From NCBI RefSeq assembly GCF_938017705.1, contig NZ_CALIIS010000089.1:1-48194 (forward strand): a stretch of 48,194 nucleotides of DNA, written 5' to 3'. A program made the position numbers and the translations under genes. The number at the start of each line of letters is the position of its first letter. Position 1 is the first letter of the stretch. The notes beneath the pieces were generated by a model that searched no databases, was not told where the DNA came from, and saw nothing but the letters and a program-made list of their open reading frames with translations. This document shows, piece by piece, positions 42,646 to 48,194 of the stretch. The stretch comes from an uncultured Campylobacter sp. (GTDB lineage Bacteria; Campylobacterota; Campylobacteria; Campylobacterales; Campylobacteraceae).

Positions 42646-43446
42646 TTAAATTTTGCCGCTCGCGCCGAGCTTTATCTCGCGCAGCGCAGCGCCGACGTCA
42701 TTTTGGCGCATAAAATGCTCGCCGATCAAAAACGCATCGACGCCCGCCTCGTGCAAGCTTAAAAGCTGCTCGTGCGAGTGCAGACCGCTTTCGGCGACGA
42801 TGATCTTGCCGTTTGGAATCAGCGGGATTAGCCGCTCGCTCAGGCTCGTATCGACCTCGAAAGTCTCTAAATTTCGATGGTTGATGCCGATAATATCAGC
42901 GCCTGCAAAGACCACTTTTTTCAGATCGTCCTTATCGTGGATCTCGCACAGCGCCTCAAGCCCCAGCCTGCGGGCAAACTCAAGCAGTTCTCTCAGCTCC
43001 TTGCCTTCCAGAGCTTTGGCGATCAGCAGGATAAAATCCGCGCCATAAACCAGCGCTTCGAGAACCTGATAGCGATCTATGATGAAATCCTTGCGCAAGA
43101 TGGGCGTGCGAGTGTAGCGGCGGATCTGCGGGATAAACTCCAAATCGCCTTTGAAATAATGCGGCTCGGTTAGCACCGAAAAGGCGCTCGCACCTGCATT
43201 TTCGTACTCCACGGCAAGGCTTAGCGGCTCAAAATCCTCGCGGATGATCCCCTTGCTCGGGCTTGCCTTTTTGATTTCGGCAATGATGCGAAGCGGATCC
43301 TTCTCATCGCTTCTAAGCGCGCTTATGACGTCGCGCGGCTCGTAGGGATTGGCGCTTAGCGAGCGGCCAAGCAGATCCTCGGGCAGTCTTTCTTTACGAA
43401 GCGCCAGATCCTCGCGAGTGCGTTTTAAAATTTCATCCAAAATCAT
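42646..43446 (-). CDS. trpC: Indole-3-glycerol phosphate synthase
   Basis: The enzyme closes the indole ring in tryptophan synthesis. The 266-residue TIM barrel contains EIKKASPSKGIIREDFEP (catalytic Lys), LRKDFIIDRYQVLEAL, IGINHRNLETFEVD and VAESGLHSHEQ. The length is normal. It starts two bases after the TPR gene stop, so transcription is shared with that gene; the other trp genes are not in the window. Confidence 0.95.
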   Translation of the reverse strand: MILDEILKRTREDLALRKERLPEDLLGRSLSANPYEPRDVISALRSDEKDPLRIIAEIKKASPSKGIIREDFEPLSLAVEYENAGASAFSVLTEPHYFKGDLEFIPQIRRYTRTPILRKDFIIDRYQVLEALVYGADFILLIAKALEGKELRELLEFARRLGLEALCEIHDKDDLKKVVFAGADIIGINHRNLETFEVDTSLSERLIPLIPNGKIIVAESGLHSHEQLLSLHEAGVDAFLIGEHFMRQNDVGAALREIKLGASGKI

Positions 43447-43448
43447 CG

Positions 43449-45293
43449 CTACTGCTTTGGTGTCTGGATTTTAGAGCCGGTGGGCTCTTTCGACGTAGAA
43501 TTTTGCTCTGGCATAAAATCCTGCCTCGATACAGAATTTTGTCTTGACGAGGCAGAATTCTGCGCGGCGGAATTTATAGGCGTCGCAAAATTTTCAGAAG
43601 CCGCGGAATTTGGTGTCTGGTTTTGAATCGCGGAATTTGCAGACCCAGCAGAATTTTGCGAAGCGGAGTCTTTTGGCGCCAAATTCTGCGTTGTGGTGGG
43701 ACTTGGACGCGCGGAATCTAACGCAGAGCTTTCGGGCGCCGTAGATTTTATGGAATTAGGCGAAGGAGTTTTTATTGCCGGGCTTTGCGGCGCCTGATCT
43801 TTCGGCGCGGAGCCTTTTATCGTAGCGGGGTTTTGCGATATAGAATTCTGCGGCGCTACGCCTGTGCCAGCGGCGCACGCATCGATCGCCTCCAAATGCT
43901 CTTTGCCTTCGGGAGAATTAAAAAATTCTGCGTCTTTGATCTTAGCCATTTCATTTTTAGCCTTGTCGCACTCGCCAAGCTTGTAGTATCCCCAAGCAAG
44001 CGAGTCCAGATAATACGGTGAGTCGGGGTCTTTTTGTAGAGCGCGGCGGACGAGCTCGATGCCCTTGCGAACGTCCAAATCGTGATCTATTAAGATGTAG
44101 CCGTAGTAGTTTAGGTGCACGGGGTCTTTAAGCTGCGGCGCGATATTTTCAAATTTTGCCACTACGCTAGACAGGGTTTTAGCGTCCACGCTTTTGCCCG
44201 CACTTTCATATTCGTAGATCGCCTCGATCGCCAGAAAGTCGTAATTTTTGGTCTTCATAAACTCATCGCGTGCCATTTTAATCGCGGTTTTATAGTCTTT
44301 TTTATGCGCGTAGGCATCGATTAGAAGCTCGCGCTTGTAGTCGTATTTTTTCAAAAGCTCGATTATTTTATCAAAGTTGTTTGAGTAGTAATAAATCGCT
44401 ATCATATCGTCTAAGAATTTATTATCTCCTTTGGCTTCATACAGCGCTTCATCGATCTTAGCGACATCCAAATAGCGCTTATTCGCGCGATACACATCGG
44501 CTAGCAGCTCGCACGCCATACCCTGGGCACAGCCGTAGATGCGCCTATGCGTCTCTATGATGCGGATCGCTCCGTCCGAATCATCGAGTTTATTTAGCAG
44601 CACGTCGCATAATCTGATGAGATTTTCGTCGGTTTTGTCTAGCTCATAGGCTTTTTCGAAGTAGGTTTTGGCTAAAGTAAAATTCTCCATCGCATAATAT
44701 GTCGCCGCTAAGATCGCGTAACTACGCGAAACTGGATCTACGGTGACTAGCTTAAGAGCAGCAGTATTGGCATTTAGATTATCTTTAATGCCTAAGTAGT
44801 AGCCGATTTTTACTCGCAGATACTCAGAGTCTGAGCTTAGACTTTTTTCGCCGAGCTTTAAATAGCGCGCCGTATTTTTACGATCTTTGATCGCAAAAGC
44901 AGTCTTTAGCGCTTCTAGCAGATAAACGGACGAGCCTGTTTTATTGTATGCCTTTTCGTATAAAAACATCGATGCGACGGGATCTTTATGCAGTAGCTCC
45001 AAAGCTGTAAGCAAATCGAAATTTAGCTCGGCGTCTTCTTGCGCTCGCATCGCGTGGTTTAGCTTTTCTTTGGTTATACTTGTAGCGCTTACGCCGCGAT
45101 TTATCAAGCTCTTTTTAATTGCATCTTTTGCACTGTTTTTTGTGCCAATGCTGGAATTCCGATCAGACGCCTTTTTATCCGTAACGGACTGCTTCGCTAC
45201 TGCAGCATTCGTCCTACCCTCCGCACTTAGATACTGTGGCGCTAAAATCATCGCCGCGATTAAAATTCCGCCAAAAACCTTACCCCGATACAT
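43449..45293 (-). CDS. TPR-repeat periplasmic protein with long low-complexity tail
   Basis: The 614-residue product has a signal peptide (ILIAAMILAPQYLSA, cleavage near residue 24) and then, from about residue 80 to 470, helical TPR-like repeats. These include AILAATYYAMENFTLAKTYF and YYLDSLAWGYYKLGECDKAK. It should act as a scaffold in the periplasm. The last 140 residues are a Gln-Asn-Ser-Ala-Pro tail (QNSA, QNPA and similar), encoded by partly 15-bp periodic DNA of the same family as the trmA insert. It overlaps the YkgJ-type gene by 34 bases and precedes trpC by two. Confidence 0.82.
   Translation of the reverse strand: MYRGKVFGGILIAAMILAPQYLSAEGRTNAAVAKQSVTDKKASDRNSSIGTKNSAKDAIKKSLINRGVSATSITKEKLNHAMRAQEDAELNFDLLTALELLHKDPVASMFLYEKAYNKTGSSVYLLEALKTAFAIKDRKNTARYLKLGEKSLSSDSEYLRVKIGYYLGIKDNLNANTAALKLVTVDPVSRSYAILAATYYAMENFTLAKTYFEKAYELDKTDENLIRLCDVLLNKLDDSDGAIRIIETHRRIYGCAQGMACELLADVYRANKRYLDVAKIDEALYEAKGDNKFLDDMIAIYYYSNNFDKIIELLKKYDYKRELLIDAYAHKKDYKTAIKMARDEFMKTKNYDFLAIEAIYEYESAGKSVDAKTLSSVVAKFENIAPQLKDPVHLNYYGYILIDHDLDVRKGIELVRRALQKDPDSPYYLDSLAWGYYKLGECDKAKNEMAKIKDAEFFNSPEGKEHLEAIDACAAGTGVAPQNSISQNPATIKGSAPKDQAPQSPAIKTPSPNSIKSTAPESSALDSARPSPTTTQNLAPKDSASQNSAGSANSAIQNQTPNSAASENFATPINSAAQNSASSRQNSVSRQDFMPEQNSTSKEPTGSKIQTPKQ
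43534..43870. repeat. 15-bp-type repeat in the tail of the TPR gene
   Basis: On the plus strand, units like GAATTCTGCGCGGCG and AAATTCTGCGTTGTG occur with several 15-bp steps (43555 to 43570; 43651, 43666, 43681, 43696) and some 18- or 21-bp steps. All are multiples of three, so the frame is kept. Confidence 0.7.
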
Positions 45294-45631
45294 TCTTCCT
45301 CCAATTCTTTAGTATGCGTTTTAAAATATTCCCAAAATGGAAAGCTACGACACTGCTTCGGGCGCAGCTCGTAAATCCCGCAGTTGCGCTGCGCCTCGTC
45401 AAAAAATACGCACGCCAAACCGCCTTCAAAGGGCTTTTCTTTTACGCTAAATTTAGCGCCTATTTTTTGTAAATAAATTTCTTTAAGCCTTGCGGGCGAA
45501 ATTTTAAATTTTACCGCCAACGCCGCAATCTCGCTCTCATCTATCCAGATATAGCCGCTCTCTCCCGTGCAGCACTTACCGCCGCAGCGCTCACACGCGC
45601 TTGCATCAAAGCTAAAGCCAAACTCACTCAT
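45260..45631 (-). CDS. YkgJ-family cysteine-cluster protein
   Basis: I take the ATG at 45631 as start. It overlaps the stop of the methyltransferase gene (TATGAGTGA), and the longer frame upstream has no coding character. The 123-residue product has CERCGGKCCTG near the start and NCGIYELRPKQCRSFPFW later, a cysteine pattern of the YkgJ/CxxCxxxCC family that binds a metal, probably zinc or an iron-sulfur centre. The biochemical role is unknown. It overlaps genes on both sides. Confidence 0.85.
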   Translation of the reverse strand: MSEFGFSFDASACERCGGKCCTGESGYIWIDESEIAALAVKFKISPARLKEIYLQKIGAKFSVKEKPFEGGLACVFFDEAQRNCGIYELRPKQCRSFPFWEYFKTHTKELEEECIGVRFLAEF

Positions 45632-46865
45632 AATCCACGCTCGTAAGATCCGCGCTTTTGTAGATCGCTTGGGCTTGCTCGGTGCGCCTTCCGTGCGCGC
45701 TAGCGTAGATCGGAAGGACGATCTCACAGGGCGAGCGCGAGTTCTTACGAGCCTGCAAAAGCGCGAGCTTAGCGGGCTTTGAAATGTCGGGATAGATAAA
45801 ACCAAGCCTCGTCAAATTTAGCCTAAACTCGCCCAAAAGCTCGCAAATTTTAGCTAGCTTGCCCGCCTCGTAGCAAAAAATAAGCGTGCCACCAGGCTTA
45901 AGATGAGCATTCGCAGATCGCACAAAATCCCGTAAGCTAAGGCTTGCTGCGCTCTTACTAAGCGCCATATGAGGCTCTTTGCTAAGCGAAATGCGCTCTC
46001 GATAAAAAGGCGGATTTGAGACGATAAAGTCAAAACGCTTTTTGCTTTTAAACTCCGCGAAATCCGCGTGCAAAATCTCGGCAGGCAGATCGTTTTGCAA
46101 AGAATTTAGCCTTAAGATTTCTAAATTTCGCTCTTGAATTTCTAGCAAGCTTAAATTAATGCTCTCAAAATCGCGCTTTAGTAAAAGTCCTAAAATTCCA
46201 CATCCTGCGCCCACATCCAGCACGTCGCCATATATCGCTCGCGGATTTAGCGCGCCTTTTAGGCTACGCTCATTGCAAGCGGCAAACCCGCCGTCACGCA
46301 AGCACTCCGCAGCAAAATCCTCGCGTGCTTTGGCGCCTTTAAATTTGCTCGCGAAATCTTTATCGTGCGTCTTTTGAGATTCTAAAGACTGCGCGATTTG
46401 CTCGTCACAAATTTTAAAATTTTCACCGCTTGCGATATCAGGCTTTAAAGCATGATGGGCTTCGTAGCTTTGAAAATAGGAATTTTTATAGCGCTCGCTT
46501 TGAAATTTCTCCTGAAATTCCGCTTGAAATTCCATTTTAAATTCCGCTTGAAGTTCAGCGCAGCCCTTACCTCCAAAATCGCGATCGTTCTCCGTGCTAT
46601 GGTCAGCGGCATACAACTCTTCTTTGCTAAAAGCACAATCCTCGGTGCAAAATTCCACTTCGTCGCCTGCGAAATCCGCAGCGTAAAATTTTGCATTAAA
46701 GCCTCCATCTGTCGCGTCTTTAAATTCCGCGCCACAGCCCAGCGCCCAAGAGCCATTTTGCGATGCTACGTCAGTTTTACGCACGCCTGAGCTTCTTATA
46801 AAATTCCACAAAAAAATCGTATCGCTCGTGTAGCGATAACCCTTTTTTGGCTGATAAAGCCTCAT
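45624..46865 (-). CDS. TrmN6-type tRNA1(Val) (adenine-37-N6)-methyltransferase with a large insertion
   Basis: The start MRLYQPKKGYRYTSDTIFLW matches the family and the end carries the catalytic NPPF (DFIVSNPPFYRERI). The normal length is about 235 residues; this one has 413. About residues 26-210 are extra, between the N-terminus and SAM motif I (GDVLDVGAGCGILGLLL). The extra part is charged and Phe-rich with five- and four-residue rhythm (NAKFYAADFAG, QAEFKMEFQAEFQEKFQ). The SAM and catalytic motifs are intact. It overlaps genes on both sides by four to eight bases. It should methylate A37 of tRNA-Val; exact specificity is inferred. Confidence 0.8.
   Translation of the reverse strand: MRLYQPKKGYRYTSDTIFLWNFIRSSGVRKTDVASQNGSWALGCGAEFKDATDGGFNAKFYAADFAGDEVEFCTEDCAFSKEELYAADHSTENDRDFGGKGCAELQAEFKMEFQAEFQEKFQSERYKNSYFQSYEAHHALKPDIASGENFKICDEQIAQSLESQKTHDKDFASKFKGAKAREDFAAECLRDGGFAACNERSLKGALNPRAIYGDVLDVGAGCGILGLLLKRDFESINLSLLEIQERNLEILRLNSLQNDLPAEILHADFAEFKSKKRFDFIVSNPPFYRERISLSKEPHMALSKSAASLSLRDFVRSANAHLKPGGTLIFCYEAGKLAKICELLGEFRLNLTRLGFIYPDISKPAKLALLQARKNSRSPCEIVLPIYASAHGRRTEQAQAIYKSADLTSVDYE
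46501..46560. repeat. 12-bp tandem repeat (five units) in the methyltransferase insertion
   Basis: TGAAATTTCTCC, TGAAATTCCGCT, TGAAATTCCATT, TTAAATTCCGCT and TGAAGTTCAGCG follow each other in steps of 12 bp. They encode repeated EFQ-like tetrapeptides in the insertion. AT-word content resembles the 15-bp family. Confidence 0.85.
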
Positions 46866-47809
46866 CTGCGGATATTTTTGATGATGGTATGGGCGTGATT
46901 TATCGCTACTACGATCGATCCGCCGCTTCTGCTGATGAGATCTCCGCCGACGTAAAGCCCGCTAGTGGCGGTCTGGAGATTTTCATCCACGATCGGCACG
47001 CCGTTTTCATCGTAAGCGATGCCGCATTTTTTAAGAAAATCGATCGGGCTCGTGCCGCCGATCGCGTATATCACACGGTCAAATACTAGCTCGGTGCCAT
47101 CATCAAATTTTACCAGCACCTTGCCGTTTTCATTCTCAAGAGCCTCTATATCGATACCTAAGCGCAAGATGATGTTGCCGTATTTGGTCTCGCGCATTAC
47201 GTCGCTTTCGTTCGTCTCGTTTAGGCGGGTAAATTTAGCCTTGCGATAGCAAAGCGTCACGACATTGGTTTTACATAGCGCTATAGCGTATTCTGCGGCT
47301 GAGTTACCGCCTCCAACGACTAGAATTTTTTCATTGATCGTGCATTTATCGAGATTGAAATTTACGCGTTGCGTGATCGAAGGCGGAATTTTATAAGCGG
47401 GCTTATTGGGCTTGCCCATCCTGCCAATTGCGACGATGACGTTGCGCGCGCGGTATCCAGCCGAGCTAGTCGTGATATAAAACTCATCTGCGTGCTTTTC
47501 GATCTTTTCGACCTCACTTTTGAAATTCGTATCGATTTCGTCGCTATCTAAGAGCTCGTCAAAATAATTTAGCACGCTCTCTTTCGTGCCGGTTTCAAAC
47601 GAAATAGAGCCGCGCGTCTCGCTGTCAAAACCTTTATATTCTTTATCGACGCGCTTTTTATCTTTGTAAAACTGCCTAATCGTTTGAGAGTGGTTGTCGC
47701 CTTTTTCAAGCAGAAGTACGTGCGCAAGCCCGTTTCTTTTGGCTTCTACTACGGAAGCGATGCCGCAAGGACCGCCGCCGATCACCGCCAAGTCGTAAAC
47801 GTCTATCAT
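46862..47809 (-). CDS. FAD/NAD(P)-dependent oxidoreductase (thioredoxin-reductase-like/YpdA-like)
   Basis: The 315-residue protein has an FAD Rossmann motif near the start (DLAVIGGGPCGIASV) and an NAD(P) one in the middle (ILVVGGGNSAAEYAI), plus GLYVGGDLISRSGG near the end. The redox CxxC of thioredoxin reductase is absent, so it is not a classical TrxB. The plan fits the YpdA/bacillithiol-reductase-like or ferredoxin-NADP-type branch. The substrate is unknown. AAGGAAA precedes the ATG, and the methyltransferase gene overlaps its end by four bases. Confidence 0.82.
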   Translation of the reverse strand: MIDVYDLAVIGGGPCGIASVVEAKRNGLAHVLLLEKGDNHSQTIRQFYKDKKRVDKEYKGFDSETRGSISFETGTKESVLNYFDELLDSDEIDTNFKSEVEKIEKHADEFYITTSSAGYRARNVIVAIGRMGKPNKPAYKIPPSITQRVNFNLDKCTINEKILVVGGGNSAAEYAIALCKTNVVTLCYRKAKFTRLNETNESDVMRETKYGNIILRLGIDIEALENENGKVLVKFDDGTELVFDRVIYAIGGTSPIDFLKKCGIAYDENGVPIVDENLQTATSGLYVGGDLISRSGGSIVVAINHAHTIIKNIRR

Positions 47810-47842
47810 AAATTTCCTTTAATCTTTTAAATTTCATACGAA

Positions 47843-47848
47843 ATTATA
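47843..47848 (-). promoter_or_regulatory. Candidate -10 box of the oxidoreductase operon
   Basis: TATAAT on the minus strand, 34 bases upstream of the start codon, with no clear -35 match. Confidence 0.45.
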
Positions 47849-48194
47849 GTAAAAATTCCATTAAAATCAGTGGAATTTCCTAGCAATTTCGCAGCTTAAA
47901 TTTAAAATTTTAACGCTTTAAGATGCTCGCTTGGCTAAATTTGAAAAGACATAATTTTCTCCGTTTAAATTTTAAATTTCACGGCGCCAATCCGTTTATA
48001 AAAGCTCATGCGGCAAAAGCGGCGAATTTAAAATTTTACTTCGTCAAGATGGAATTTTGCGAGCTAAGATAAAGCGGTAAGAGCGGTAAAATTTTAAAAT
48101 TTCACCGCCCAGGCAGGGGTTTTTAGTAGAAGCTTTAAGGCTAGTTAAAATTTAGCGTATACTTTATGCTAAAGTTAAATTCCATATCTTTCTC
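47849..48194. other. Gene-free end of the window
   Basis: About 345 bases of AAATTTTAAAATTT-type mosaic with no gene or RNA that I can support. Confidence 0.5.

Noticed and set aside
45632..45805. N-terminal extension of the YkgJ-type protein
   Set aside because: It lies wholly inside the methyltransferase gene and reads as its shadow; the inner ATG at 45631 is coupled to the upstream stop codon.

Overview
The window is a chromosomal segment of a GC-richer member of the Campylobacterota. The evidence is the frdCAB order and gene types, a RibB with a degenerate cyclohydrolase tail, class II DAHP synthase, the small EptA/EptC-like gene, and the AT-rich promoters. A Campylobacter of the C. gracilis type fits best, but the species is my inference. 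Intergenic DNA is unusually rich in AAATTT and AAATTTTAAAATTT words set in GC-rich sequence.

Region by region. (1) 1-6300 is the right end of an integrated phage-like element. A plus-strand run of small genes (DNA-binding, membrane and regulatory proteins, three of only 33-34 residues) leads to a minus-strand tyrosine integrase. The integrase abuts the 3' end of a tRNA-Glu(CUC) gene at 6305-6379, the probable attachment site; the left end lies outside the window. (2) 6380-15218 is decaying and accessory: a frameshifted membrane-protein gene, an intact autotransporter, a phosphoethanolamine-transferase pseudogene with at least five frame changes, a 15-bp-periodic remnant, a DUF4230 gene pair and a possible MITE-like element. 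(3) 15219-29853 is mostly housekeeping: threonine dehydratase, TrmA, an NhaC-type antiporter, an ankyrin protein, CopA/CopZ, YebC, cyclophilin, AcpS, class II DAHP synthase and RarD. (4) 29854-33057 is an AT-richer island with a DUF6150 protein, a KAP-family P-loop NTPase gene broken by a fragment of a dihydroxyacetone kinase gene, and a 193-residue partner. (5) 33088-47809 is minus-strand metabolism and repair: frdCAB, lgt, a probable HIT-WG-ribB-dinB-hypothetical operon, trpC, a TPR protein, a YkgJ-type cysteine-cluster protein, a TrmN6-type methyltransferase and an FAD/NAD(P) oxidoreductase.

How the genes work together. FrdCAB is the quinol:fumarate reductase of anaerobic respiration. CopA and CopZ export copper. 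DAHP synthase and TrpC act at the entry and near the end of the aromatic/tryptophan pathway. RibB supplies the four-carbon unit of riboflavin. The KAP island has the look of a defence or stress module, without proof.

The most unusual signal is a degenerate 15-bp repeat family with a core like GAATTTTGCGCG. It forms about 28 tandem units in frame inside trmA, recurs in the tail of the TPR gene and in intergenic DNA near 12.7 kb, and has a 12-bp relative inside the TrmN6 gene. In both tRNA methyltransferases the extra segment sits just before the SAM-binding motif. The second standout is the roughly 100-bp dhaK-like fragment inside the KAP gene.
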